DNA of 51,676 nucleotides, taken from assembly GCA_038226665.1 (NCBI GenBank), contig JBBRQI010000020.1, positions 1 through 51,676 of the forward strand, written 5' to 3'. Below are positions 17,131 to 25,558 of the stretch, in pieces. Below the pieces are notes generated by a model. It did not search any database, was not told the DNA's origin, and saw nothing but the letters and a program-made list of their open reading frames with translations. Position 1 is the first letter of the stretch. Each line of letters begins with the position of its first letter. The position numbers were made by a program, and so were the translations under genes. The DNA comes from SZAS-103 sp038226665. Lineage in GTDB: Bacteria > Pseudomonadota > Gammaproteobacteria > Xanthomonadales > Xanthomonadaceae.

Positions 17131-18144
17131 TCAGGCCGCGAACGCGCGCAACGCGGCAATCGCGCGATCCACGCCGGCATCGTCGATATCCAGGTGCGTG
17201 ACCATGCGGATGCTCGGCAGGTAGCCGATCGACAGCCGCAGATGCGCCGCATCCATGTGTTCCTTGAACGCGGACAGGCGATCGGCGGGCACGTCGATGA
17301 ACACCATGTTGGTGTGCTGGCCGGCCAGCTTGATGGCGGGTGCATCGCGCAATGCCGCGGCGAGGCGTTCGGCGCGCGCGTGATCCTGGCCGAGTCGTTC
17401 GATGTTGTGATCGAGCGCGTACAGGCACGCAGCGGCAAGGATGCCCGCCTGGCGCCAGCCGCCGCCGCAGACCTTGCGCCACCGGCGCGCGGTGTCGATC
17501 AACTCCTTCCTGCCAACGAGCACCGAACCGACCGGCGTGCCGAGGCCTTTAGAAAAACACACCGACACGCTGTCGAAGAATTGGGCGATGTCGCGCACGG
17601 GCAGGTCGCTGGCGACGGCAGCATTGAACAGGCGTGCGCCATCTAGGTGCAGCGCGAGGCCACGACGGTCGCAGAACGCGCGCGCGTCGCGCAGGTACGC
17701 ATTCGGCAACGGCCGCCCCTGCCAGGTGTTTTCGAGGCACAGCAGTTTCGTGCGCGCGAAATGCGGGTCGATCGGCTTGATCGCGCGTTCGACCACGTCC
17801 AGCGGCAGCGTGCCATCGTCGGCGTGCAGGATTGGCTGCGGCTGGATCGAGCCGAGCGCCGCCGCGCCGCCGCCTTCGAACTTGTAGGTGTGCGCTTCCA
17901 TGCCGACGATGTATTCGTCGCCGCGCTGGCAATGCGCCATCAACGCGAGCAGGTTGGATTGCGTCCCGCTGGGCACGAACAGCGCGTCCTCGAATCCGAG
18001 TTTCAAGGCCACGCGTTCCTGCAACGCGTTGACGGTCGGGTCTTCGCCGTAGACATCGTCGCCGACCTCGGCGCGCAGCATCGCTTCGCGCATGGCCGGT
18101 GTTGGCTGGGTCACGGTGTCGCTGCGCAGGTCGATCCAGTTCAT
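17131..18144 (-). CDS. ltaE: Low-specificity threonine aldolase (PLP enzyme)
   Basis: The start at 18144 (MNWIDLRSDTVTQPTPAM) is typical of the family; upstream residues in the open frame are not conserved-looking. 337 residues. LRSDTVTQPTPAMREAM and VGDDVYGEDPTVN are signature segments, LHLDGARLFNAA carries the PLP-aspartate, and SVCFSKGLGTPVGSVL holds the Schiff-base lysine. Cleaves threonine or allo-threonine to glycine and acetaldehyde. Confidence 0.93.
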   Translation of the reverse strand: MNWIDLRSDTVTQPTPAMREAMLRAEVGDDVYGEDPTVNALQERVALKLGFEDALFVPSGTQSNLLALMAHCQRGDEYIVGMEAHTYKFEGGGAAALGSIQPQPILHADDGTLPLDVVERAIKPIDPHFARTKLLCLENTWQGRPLPNAYLRDARAFCDRRGLALHLDGARLFNAAVASDLPVRDIAQFFDSVSVCFSKGLGTPVGSVLVGRKELIDTARRWRKVCGGGWRQAGILAAACLYALDHNIERLGQDHARAERLAAALRDAPAIKLAGQHTNMVFIDVPADRLSAFKEHMDAAHLRLSIGYLPSIRMVTHLDIDDAGVDRAIAALRAFAA

Positions 18145-18209
18145 GGGTGCTTTCCCTGTCAGTCGGCGCAGTCTATGCCGCTCACGACGTCGAAAGTTGT
18201 GATTTGTCC

Positions 18210-18245
18210 TACACTCACGGCATGAAAATTGCGAGCGCGCCATGA
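18210..18245 (+). promoter_or_regulatory. Mini-ORF leader made by a 20-bp duplication at the exonuclease III start
   Basis: CATGAAAATTGCGAGCGCGC at 18221-18240 is repeated almost exactly from 18241 (CATGAAAATCGCGAGC). The first copy makes a 7-residue reading frame, MKIASAP, whose TGA (18243-18245) overlaps the exonuclease ATG at 18242 as ATGA. A TACACT box at 18210-18215 lies six bases before the mini-ORF ATG at 18222, compatible with a leaderless transcript. Confidence 0.45.
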
Positions 18246-19009
18246 AAATCGCGAGCTGGAACGTCAATTCGCTCAACGTGCGCCTGCCGCACCTGCTGCA
18301 GTGGCTGGAGTCAGCGCAACCCGACGTGGTCGCGTTGCAGGAAACCAAGATGGAGGACGTGAAATTCCCCGACACCGCCATCGCAGAAGCGGGATATCGC
18401 AGCGTGTTCTCCGGGCAGAAGACCTACAACGGCGTCGCGATCCTTGCGCGCGGGCATGCGATCGAGGACGTGCAAGCCGGGATTCCGGGTTTCGCCGACG
18501 AACACAAGCGCGTGCTCGCCGCGACCATCAATGGCCTGCGCGTCGTCAACCTGTACGTGGTCAACGGCAAGGCGGTGGGCGACGTGAAGTACGAACACAA
18601 GCTGCGCTGGCTCGCGGCCGTGCATGCATGGCTGCGCGATGAACTCGCGCGCTATCCGAAATTGGTGGTGCTGGGCGACTTCAACATCGCACCTGACGAC
18701 CGCGACGTGCACGACCCCAAGCGCTGGCGCGAGAAGATCCTTTGCTCGACGCCCGAGCGCAACGCACTGCGCGAGCTGGAGGCGCTCGGACTGATCGACA
18801 GCTTCCGGCTGTTCAACCAGGAAGCCGGGCACTATTCGTGGTGGGACTACCGGACGTTCGGTTTCGACCGCGGTCTGGGGCTGCGCATCGATCTCGTGCT
18901 GGTCGCCGAAGCGCTGCGCACGCGCTGTACCCGCGCCTGGATCGACACGGAGCCGCGCGGCTGGGAACGCGCGTCCGACCACACGCCGGTGCTGGTCGAG
19001 CTGGGCTGA
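18242..19009 (+). CDS. xthA: Exodeoxyribonuclease III (AP endonuclease)
   Basis: 255 residues of the exonuclease-endonuclease-phosphatase fold: KIASWNVNSLNVRLPHLLQW, catalytic ALQETKMED, LVVLGDFNIAPDDRDVHDP with the Asp/Asn pair, DYRTFGFDRGLGLRIDLVL, and the terminal ERASDHTPVLVEL with the catalytic Asp-His. It cuts 5' of abasic sites and trims 3' ends in base excision repair. The start is preceded by a tandem copy of its own first bases (see the leader entry). Confidence 0.95.
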   Translation: MKIASWNVNSLNVRLPHLLQWLESAQPDVVALQETKMEDVKFPDTAIAEAGYRSVFSGQKTYNGVAILARGHAIEDVQAGIPGFADEHKRVLAATINGLRVVNLYVVNGKAVGDVKYEHKLRWLAAVHAWLRDELARYPKLVVLGDFNIAPDDRDVHDPKRWREKILCSTPERNALRELEALGLIDSFRLFNQEAGHYSWWDYRTFGFDRGLGLRIDLVLVAEALRTRCTRAWIDTEPRGWERASDHTPVLVELG

Positions 19010-19032
19010 TCGAGCGCGACCGGGCATGCCGC

Positions 19033-19346
19033 ATGGGCTCCATCGACATCGAGTTCGCCGCCGTCGCCGGCATGATCGTTTTCTGGAACGCGGCCGAATG
19101 GGAGGCGCGCGATGGCAGTCCGAATCATCGCGTCCTGTGGTCGATGTTGTCGCTGCTGATCTCGGTGCTGGTGCGCTTCGTGGCGGGCTGGGGCACGATG
19201 GCATGGCTGCTCGCGCAGGCTGGTTTGTTCATCGGCATCGCTGCGGTGCGGGTGCTGCTGGAGGACCGGGAGCGCAAGTGGTCGGCCATCCGTTTCTCGC
19301 GGGACGACCGCTCCCTTGCATGGACCGAAAGTTCGAGACGCAATGA
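19033..19346 (+). CDS. Small membrane protein with an unclear 3' end
   Basis: From ATG 19033 the frame reads MGSIDIEFAAVAGMIVFWNA, then a hydrophobic pair of helices (WSMLSLLISVLVRFVAGWG and MAWLLAQAGLFIGIAAVRVL) ending in LLEDRERKW. This looks like a real ~90-100-residue membrane protein. The frame then runs without a stop to 20349, antisense to the lipoprotein gene, which is implausible as protein. A stop in the neighbouring frame at 19344-19346 lies just before a bidirectional hairpin, so a one-base deletion near the 3' end is suspected. The end given here is that stop; the nucleotide length is therefore not a multiple of three. Confidence 0.5.
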
Positions 19347-19361
19347 CGAAACGCACAAACG

Positions 19362-19393
19362 AGAACGCCGCCGGTATTTGCCGGCGGCGTTCT
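19362..19393 (-). terminator. Hairpin terminator between convergent genes
   Basis: A 13-bp perfect stem (AGAACGCCGCCGG / CCGGCGGCGTTCT) with a six-base loop lies 21 bp after the lipoprotein stop. It is flanked by TTTG on the plus side and CTCGTTTG on the minus side, so it may terminate both directions. Confidence 0.72.
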
Positions 19394-19413
19394 TTGCAGC
19401 ACCTGCGCGTGGC

Positions 19414-21339
19414 TTACTGCACGGTCGCCGACTCATGCAGCTCGATGCCTTGCTCGGTCAGTTCAACGCTCAGATCGACGCGCTTGAACCAGTCGGCCTG
19501 CATGTCCATCATCTTCGCCTGCTGTTCCATCGACTGCTTCATCGCGGGATCGCTGATCGCCGCAGCGGCCTTGCGCTGGAACTGCGCGACCAGGTGGTAG
19601 ACCTCGCCCTTCGCGCCGCCCGCGAACAGCGGCTGTTGCGCATCGTCGAGCTTCATCGCATCGCCAAGCTTGGCGTCCTCGCCGGTTCCGATCGAAACGG
19701 ACAGCAACTTGTCGGTCATGGCCGCGAACATCGGCGCATTGACCGGCAGGTTCGGCATCGGCGGCAGCGCCTTGGCCACTCCATCCGGTTTCAATCCAAT
19801 TGTTGCGATGCCGGGCACCGCGCTGCCAGCCATCGCGAGCAGCGATGTCGGGTTGTCCGAACCGATCGCAACCACGGCAGCGATATCGGGCACCGGCTGC
19901 CCGTCCTTCACCACCAGCTTGTCCACGATTGCATGGAGCCCGTGGAACATCGGCGCATAGCCGGCGAATGCCGGGTTCGTGAGCGTGGTCTTGGATTGCT
20001 CCGCGCCGTGATTCAGGCCCGCAAGCTGCGGGCACTTCCATGGCGACTTCGCGGTCGCGTCGGCATACTTGGTCGCCAGGTCGGGCAGCTTGGTCAGGTT
20101 TGCGCTGAAACCGAAGTCGAACAGACCGTCCTGGGCGAGCTTCATGCCGGGCATCGGCGCGCGCAGGGTCATCAGGTCCTTGGCGATATCGGCGCGGGTT
20201 TCGAGCACTCCGCGCACGCCCGCGTGCTGGGTGGACAGATCGGTGATGCCGAAACTGGTGCGCGGCCATGCAGCGGCGAGCTGGTCGTACTCGGCCGAAC
20301 AGACTGCATCGATGGTCGGCTTCTTTTCGCCGATCGCGGTCAGGAATGAGGTTTCCAGAGCCGTCGGCGGCGCTTTGAGCACGGCCACCAGCTTGGCGCT
20401 GTCGAAATAGCCGCTGCCGTAGGTCAGGTAGTTCATTTTCTTGTTGAGCGCGACAAGATCGCCGCTGTCGGCCAGCGACTTGGCGGGCTTGTCGACGCCG
20501 AGCAGGGTTTTCAGATCGGCATCGGAGGGCTTGGCCGGCGCGATGGTAGCGACGACTTGCTTGCCGGAAATTGCGAACACGCCTTCCAGCTTCGCATCCG
20601 TCTTGCCGCCATCGATGACCCAGTAATCCAGATTGCCAACCTTGCCTGTCGCGAGCTTCGATCCGGACGCGGTTTCGATGCGGCCGATGGTTGCGCGCAG
20701 GTTTTCGGGCTTGGCCAGTTCAAGGCGCAGCACGGGCACCAAGCCGATGCCGTAAAAAGCGAAGTGGTATTGCGGCGAGAGCCCGGCCAGATCCATCAGG
20801 CCCTTCACGTCCTTGCCCGCGACTTCTGCCTTGACCGCGTCGATCAGCTTGATCGACTTGTCGCGAGCGGTCACGTTTTCCGGCGAACAGATGCCGGAGC
20901 CGCCGGCCATGCCGGACACCTGGGCCGGCGTGGCGGATGCGTCGGAAGCGGGCGAAGCCATATCGTCCGCAGGGCTCGAGTCCGCACCATCGGAAGCGCT
21001 CTGCCCGTTGGGCGGATCCTGCATCGCGGAACCTCCGCCACCGGAAGGGGAACAGTTGGCGGCCTGGTCGCGCAACATTTTCGCGACGGCATCGAGCTGC
21101 ATCGCATACATGTCGCCGACCTTGCCGGATTTGTCGATCTTTTCGATCCAGTGACTGGTGACATCGACCGGTTGCGGATCGATGTTCGCCATCACATACG
21201 GCGTGTCGGACGGCACATAGGTGAGCGGATCGTCGGCGGCGACGACGCCCGGGCCGCTGGTTCCAGCGGCTCCTTCCTTCTTGCAACCGGCGATGGCGAC
21301 GACGCCCACGATCAGCAGGCTGGGTATGAGTTTGCGCAT
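19414..21339 (-). CDS. Large outer-membrane or periplasmic lipoprotein of unknown function
   Basis: The start at 21339 (MRKLIPSLLIVGVVAIAGCK) gives a 641-residue protein with a clear lipobox (AIAGC, lipidated cysteine 19) after a short hydrophobic signal; the longer upstream frame runs into the 51-bp repeats and is rejected as a start. After the lipid anchor comes a flexible segment, then DPLTYVPSDTPYVMANIDPQ, a beginning shared by hypothetical Xanthomonadales lipoproteins, a Gly/Ser/Ala/Pro-rich insert, and a large globular body ending ELTEQGIELHESATVQ. No catalytic motif recognised. It stands alone between a terminator and the repeat array. Confidence 0.75.
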   Translation of the reverse strand: MRKLIPSLLIVGVVAIAGCKKEGAAGTSGPGVVAADDPLTYVPSDTPYVMANIDPQPVDVTSHWIEKIDKSGKVGDMYAMQLDAVAKMLRDQAANCSPSGGGGSAMQDPPNGQSASDGADSSPADDMASPASDASATPAQVSGMAGGSGICSPENVTARDKSIKLIDAVKAEVAGKDVKGLMDLAGLSPQYHFAFYGIGLVPVLRLELAKPENLRATIGRIETASGSKLATGKVGNLDYWVIDGGKTDAKLEGVFAISGKQVVATIAPAKPSDADLKTLLGVDKPAKSLADSGDLVALNKKMNYLTYGSGYFDSAKLVAVLKAPPTALETSFLTAIGEKKPTIDAVCSAEYDQLAAAWPRTSFGITDLSTQHAGVRGVLETRADIAKDLMTLRAPMPGMKLAQDGLFDFGFSANLTKLPDLATKYADATAKSPWKCPQLAGLNHGAEQSKTTLTNPAFAGYAPMFHGLHAIVDKLVVKDGQPVPDIAAVVAIGSDNPTSLLAMAGSAVPGIATIGLKPDGVAKALPPMPNLPVNAPMFAAMTDKLLSVSIGTGEDAKLGDAMKLDDAQQPLFAGGAKGEVYHLVAQFQRKAAAAISDPAMKQSMEQQAKMMDMQADWFKRVDLSVELTEQGIELHESATVQ

Positions 21340-21517
21340 GATGTTCTGTTCCCCGGGATTTGTGATGCGGTTCACATGGTAGCAAACGCAAAAACCCTGC
21401 GCGCGTGGCCATCCCTGAACCGGATGGCTGCATGAGGTCACGGTGCCTGCGTGCTGCCACATCTGACCGCCATGGATGGCGGGAATGCCGAAAAACGCAG
21501 GAGCAGTTTTCGGCCAC

Positions 21518-21729
21518 GTGGGTCGGCTACAGGCGCTCCAGGCGCCTGTGTGCACTTCCCACATCCATGTGGGTCGGCTGCAGGCGCTCCAGGTGCCTGT
21601 GTGCACTTCCCACATCCATGTGGGTCGGCTGCAGGCGCTCCAGGCGCCTGTGTGCACTTCCCACATCCATGTGGGTCGGCTGCAGGCGCTCCAGGCGCCT
21701 GTGTGCACTTCCCACATCCATGTGGGTCG
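21518..21729. repeat. Tandem 51-bp repeat array, four full units plus a partial unit
   Basis: Units at 21518-21568, 21569-21619, 21620-21670 and 21671-21721, then an 8-bp partial unit. Unit 1 differs at CTAC versus CTGC, and unit 2 has AGGTGCC for AGGCGCC. Each unit contains a perfect inner hairpin (CAGGCGC, loop TCCAG, GCGCCTG) and an outer pair ATGTGGG / CCCACAT. The array ends at the base next to the tsaC stop codon and lies 179 bp before the lipoprotein start. The remaining stretch 21340-21517 shows no gene. Because 51 is a multiple of three and no unit contains a stop in any frame, open frames through it mean little. Confidence 0.95.
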
Positions 21730-22293
21730 TCAGGCGCGCAGCACCGTGCCGCTCAGGGCATCGCGGATTGGTGTGGGCGACTCAAGCCCACCAGTGACTC
21801 CATCAAGGACGCCATCGATTTGCGCAAGCAGGGCCGGGTCGAGTTCATCGACCGAACGCGCCGGTTCCCGGCCGGAGAGGTTCGCGCTGGTCGACACGAT
21901 TGGCCCGCCGAATGCATTGCAGAGCGCGGCAACCCGTCGGTGCGCGCTGATCCGCAAGGCGATTGTCCGGTGCGCGCCGCGCAGCCATCCGGGGACGCGC
22001 AACGGGCATGGCAACACCCATGTGTGCGGGCCGGGCCAGCTCGCGCGCACGTCCTTGAGGCGGTCGAGCGGAAGCGCATCGAGGTCGATGAAGGATGCGA
22101 TCTGGGCGAGATCGGCTGAAATCAGGATCAGCCCCTTGGATTCGTCGCGCTGCTTGATCTTCAGCAGGCGGCGCACCGCATCGGCATTCAACGGATCGCA
22201 GCCCAGCCCCCACACGGCTTCGGTCGGGTACGCGATCACCCCGCCGGCCCGCAATGCGGCAACTGCTTGCGGGATGGAGAGATGCGCGGACAT
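21730..22293 (-). CDS. tsaC: Threonylcarbamoyl-AMP synthase TsaC (Sua5/YrdC family)
   Basis: 187 residues from the start at 22293 (MSAHLSIPQAVAAL). The YrdC fold is seen in GGVIAYPTEAVWGLGCDP, KIKQRDESKGLILISAD (ATP and bicarbonate site), RASWPGPHTWVLP, and VSTSANLSGREPAR. It makes threonylcarbamoyl-AMP for t6A37 modification of ANN-decoding tRNAs. It is the short form without a C-terminal Sua5 domain. It lies 66 bp downstream of topA, possibly co-transcribed. Confidence 0.93.
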   Translation of the reverse strand: MSAHLSIPQAVAALRAGGVIAYPTEAVWGLGCDPLNADAVRRLLKIKQRDESKGLILISADLAQIASFIDLDALPLDRLKDVRASWPGPHTWVLPCPLRVPGWLRGAHRTIALRISAHRRVAALCNAFGGPIVSTSANLSGREPARSVDELDPALLAQIDGVLDGVTGGLESPTPIRDALSGTVLRA

Positions 22294-22359
22294 GCGCTGA
22301 GCATAACGCTGCATCGTGTCTGGCTGCACGCAGGCGTGGTGAAGCAATGTTGCACCGGC

Positions 22360-24873
22360 TTACGTTGCGACTTTCTTCGCAACTGCTTTCTTTGCCGCAC
22401 GTTTTTTCTTCGCGGTTTTTTTCGCAGTGGCTTTCTTGCCCGTGGTTTTTTTCGCAAGCGCTTTCTTCGTTGCGGTTTTCGCCGCCGCATTTTTCGCTGG
22501 AGCGACTTTTTTCGCTGGAGTTGATTTTTTCGTTGGAACTTTGGCCGCCGCGCCCTTTTTCGCAACAAAGCGGCCGCCGCGTTTGGGTCGGAACGGTGCG
22601 TTCGCGAGGATTTCCTCGCATTCTTCCAGTGTCAACGAAACCGGCTCGCGATCCTTGGGGATCTTGCCATTCTTCTCGCCATCGGTGAGATACGGTCCAT
22701 AGCGGCCGTTGAGGATCTCGATCGGGCTGCCGTCGAATTTCTTGATCAGGCGGTTGGCGAGAAAGTCCTCGCGTTCGCGAACGATTGCCAGCGCTCGGTC
22801 GAAATCGATCGTGTACGGGTCGTCCTCCTTGCCCAGCGATGCATAGGTCGCGCCGCGCTTGGCGAACGGTCCGAAGCGGCCGACCGCGACGCTGAGCGGT
22901 TCGCCCTGATCCTCGCCGAGCGTACGCGGCAGCAGGAACAGCTGCAGGGCATCGTCGAGGTTGATCGTGTGCATGCTCTGCCCCGGCCGCAGGCTCGCGA
23001 ACTTCGGCTTGTCCTCGTCTTCCTTGCGGCCGATCTGCGCGAACGCGCCGTAGCGGCCCAGCCGCACGCTGATCGGTTTGCCGGATTGCGGGTCGATGCC
23101 GAGATCGCGCGCGCCGGTCGCGTCGTTGCGATCCACCGATTCGGTCTTGTCGTCCACGAGCGCCTTGAACGGATCCCAGAACCGCTGCATCAACGGCACC
23201 CAGTCTTCCTCGCCTCGCGACACCGCGTCGAGCTCATCCTCGAGCTTCGCGGTGAAGTCGTAGTCCACGTACTGGGTGAAATGGCTGGACAGGAAGTTGC
23301 TGACCGCGCGGCCGACATCGCTCGGCTTGAAGCGGCGATTGTCGAGCTCGACGTACTTGCGGAAGATCAATGTCTGGATGATCGCCGCGTACGTCGAAGG
23401 CCGGCCGATGCCGTATTCCTCCAGCGCCTTGACCAGCGAGGCTTCGGAGAAGCGCGGCGGCGGCTCGGTGAAATGCTGCGCGGTGCGGATCGCGCCGAGC
23501 GGCACGTTCTCGCCAGGTTTCATCAGCGGCAGCTTGCGGCCTTCATCACTGTTCTCGTCGGCCTCGGTGTCCTTGCCTTCCTCGTACACCGCAAGGAAGC
23601 CCGGGTCGATGATCGTGGTGCCGCTCGCGCGGAACGCATGCGCCTGGCCGCAGGACAATTCGACGGTGACCGTGTTCATCGTCGCCGGGACCATCTGGCT
23701 CGCGACGGCGCGCTTCCAGACCAGCTCGTACAACCGGCGCTCGTCATCGGGCAGGAATTTCGCGACCGACGACGGTGTGCGCAAGGCCGAGGTCGGGCGG
23801 ATCGCCTCGTGCGCTTCCTGCGCGTTCTTCGACTTGGTCTTGTACACGTTCGGCTTGTCCGGCAGCGCGCCGGTGCCGAAATCGCGCGCGATCACGTCGC
23901 GCAGCTCGACCAGCGCCTCGTCGGAAACATGCGTCGAGTCGGTACGCATGTAGCTGATAAGGCCGACCGCACCGTCCTCGCCGATATCGAAACCCTCATA
24001 GAGTTTCTGCGCGACGCGCATCGTGCGGCTAGTGGTGAAGCCGAGTTTGCGCGCGGCTTCCTGCTGCAGGGTCGAGGTGATGAACGGCGGCGCGGGGCGG
24101 CGCTTGCGCTCCTTGCTGGTGACGTCGGTCACGTGCAGCGCGGTGCCGGCGGCTTTCAGCAGGCGTTCGCGGGCGGCATGCGCGGCCTCGCCATCGGTGA
24201 TCGTGAACTGCTCGAACTTGTGGCCGTCGAGCTTCACCAACCGCGCCGAAAACGGCTGCGATGCGTGCGCCATGTCAGCGTCCATCGACCAGTACTCACG
24301 CGCATTGAAGGCCTCGATCGCTTCCTCGCGTTCGACGATCATGCGCAACGCGGGCGATTGCACGCGGCCGGCGGACAGTCCGGTCTGCACCTTGCGCCAC
24401 AACACCGGCGAGAGGTTGAAGCCGACCAGGAAGTCCAGTGCGCGGCGCGCCTGTTGCGCGTTCACGAGGTCGATCGCGATCGGGCGCGGATGCGCGACGG
24501 CTTCCTTGATCGCGCGCGGAGTGATTTCGGTGAACACCACCCGGTGCAGGGCGCGGTCCTTCAGCAGGCCGCGCTCGCGCAGGATCTCGGCGATATGCCA
24601 GCTGATCGCCTCGCCTTCGCGGTCCGGGTCGGTTGCCAGATACAGGGAGTCAGCGGATTTGGCCGCCTTGGCGATGGCCTCGACGTGCTTCTCGTTCTTG
24701 TCGATGGTCTCGTAGCGCATCGTGAAACCGTTGCCGGTATCGACCGCGCCTTCCTTCGGCACCAGGTCGCGCACATGGCCATACGAGGCGAGGACGGTGA
24801 AGTCCTTGCCGAGGTATTTGTTGATCGTCTTGGCCTTCGCAGGCGATTCGACGATGAGCAGGTTTTTCGCCAT
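22360..24873 (-). CDS. topA: DNA topoisomerase I with lysine/alanine-rich tail
   Basis: The start at 24873 (MAKNLLIVESPAKAKTINKY) gives 837 residues. The Toprim domain begins at the N terminus, the active-site tyrosine is in GLISYMRTDSTHVSDEAL, and three Topo_C repeats are visible (GRYGAFAQIG, GRFGPFAKRG, GRYGPYLTDG) in place of the E. coli zinc fingers. The last ~65 residues are a histone-H1-like run of KK, AKK and TAKK, absent from E. coli TopA but usual in this lineage. It relaxes negative supercoils. First gene of the topA-tsaC side, with smg, dprA and lysM upstream in the same direction. Confidence 0.96.
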   Translation of the reverse strand: MAKNLLIVESPAKAKTINKYLGKDFTVLASYGHVRDLVPKEGAVDTGNGFTMRYETIDKNEKHVEAIAKAAKSADSLYLATDPDREGEAISWHIAEILRERGLLKDRALHRVVFTEITPRAIKEAVAHPRPIAIDLVNAQQARRALDFLVGFNLSPVLWRKVQTGLSAGRVQSPALRMIVEREEAIEAFNAREYWSMDADMAHASQPFSARLVKLDGHKFEQFTITDGEAAHAARERLLKAAGTALHVTDVTSKERKRRPAPPFITSTLQQEAARKLGFTTSRTMRVAQKLYEGFDIGEDGAVGLISYMRTDSTHVSDEALVELRDVIARDFGTGALPDKPNVYKTKSKNAQEAHEAIRPTSALRTPSSVAKFLPDDERRLYELVWKRAVASQMVPATMNTVTVELSCGQAHAFRASGTTIIDPGFLAVYEEGKDTEADENSDEGRKLPLMKPGENVPLGAIRTAQHFTEPPPRFSEASLVKALEEYGIGRPSTYAAIIQTLIFRKYVELDNRRFKPSDVGRAVSNFLSSHFTQYVDYDFTAKLEDELDAVSRGEEDWVPLMQRFWDPFKALVDDKTESVDRNDATGARDLGIDPQSGKPISVRLGRYGAFAQIGRKEDEDKPKFASLRPGQSMHTINLDDALQLFLLPRTLGEDQGEPLSVAVGRFGPFAKRGATYASLGKEDDPYTIDFDRALAIVREREDFLANRLIKKFDGSPIEILNGRYGPYLTDGEKNGKIPKDREPVSLTLEECEEILANAPFRPKRGGRFVAKKGAAAKVPTKKSTPAKKVAPAKNAAAKTATKKALAKKTTGKKATAKKTAKKKRAAKKAVAKKVAT

Positions 24874-25051
24874 TCCGCGTACAACTCCGCGCAGCAGTTC
24901 TTGGATGCCATGCGACCAAAACCCGTGCAAAACGCGGGCCGGCCCCGATCATTGAAAGCCGATCATTAAGGCACCACGGCGGGCGGAGATGTCAAGCAAC
25001 GAGGTTGCGGGCGGCGGCGGAGCGGCCGCCCGAGGGCAATGCAGCGGGCCG

Positions 25052-25528
25052 TCAGTGAAGTGGCTCGGGCTCGTCCTCGAACATCTGGTTTTCCATCCAC
25101 GCGTAGGCGGCTTCGGAACCGGGCTGGTTGAACAGCACCATCAACACGACCCATTTGAGGTCGTCGATATCGATTTCTTCCTGATCCAGCGCCATCACGC
25201 GGTCGAGCACGAGCTCGCGCTGGTCGGCGTCGAGGATGCCCTGTTGCTCGAGGAACATCAGGAAGCCGAGGGTCTCGCGGTCGAGCTTGGCTAGTTCGGG
25301 TTCGACATACAGGCGTACCGGCCCTGCGGTGTCGCGCGGCGCGGACGTGGCGGGACGCTGGCGCGACAACTCATCGAGCCAGTCGAAGGCCTTGTTGATC
25401 TCGGTGGGAGCGAAGCCGGCTTGGAGCAGGCCGTTTTGCAGCGAGTCGCGGTCTCTGACCGCGTCGGGGTCTTCGTAGAAGTAATGTTCGAACAGGTACA
25501 GCAGCACATCCAGGATGGTTTCTTTCAT
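25052..25528 (-). CDS. smg: Smg family protein (DUF494)
   Basis: 158 residues, MKETILDVLLYLFEHYFY at the start and QPGSEAAYAWMENQMFEDEP at the end, both hallmarks of Smg. It sits between dprA and topA, the conserved neighbourhood for this family. Its function is unproven; the operon links it to DNA transformation or topology. The 178-bp gap to topA holds only a GC-rich inverted repeat (GGGCGGC / GCCGCCC) without a T-run. Confidence 0.93.
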   Translation of the reverse strand: MKETILDVLLYLFEHYFYEDPDAVRDRDSLQNGLLQAGFAPTEINKAFDWLDELSRQRPATSAPRDTAGPVRLYVEPELAKLDRETLGFLMFLEQQGILDADQRELVLDRVMALDQEEIDIDDLKWVVLMVLFNQPGSEAAYAWMENQMFEDEPEPLH

Positions 25529-25558
25529 TCCTCTCCGCCTGCGCCGCGGCGCGTGGGA

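Noticed and set aside
19414..21717. Longer lipoprotein reading frame beginning in the 51-bp repeats
   Set aside because: The repeats are open in every frame, and a perfect signal peptide with lipobox begins at 21339.
22969..24969. Long plus-strand frame antisense to topA
   Set aside because: It is a high-GC shadow of the coding strand, with no domain and arginine-rich composition.
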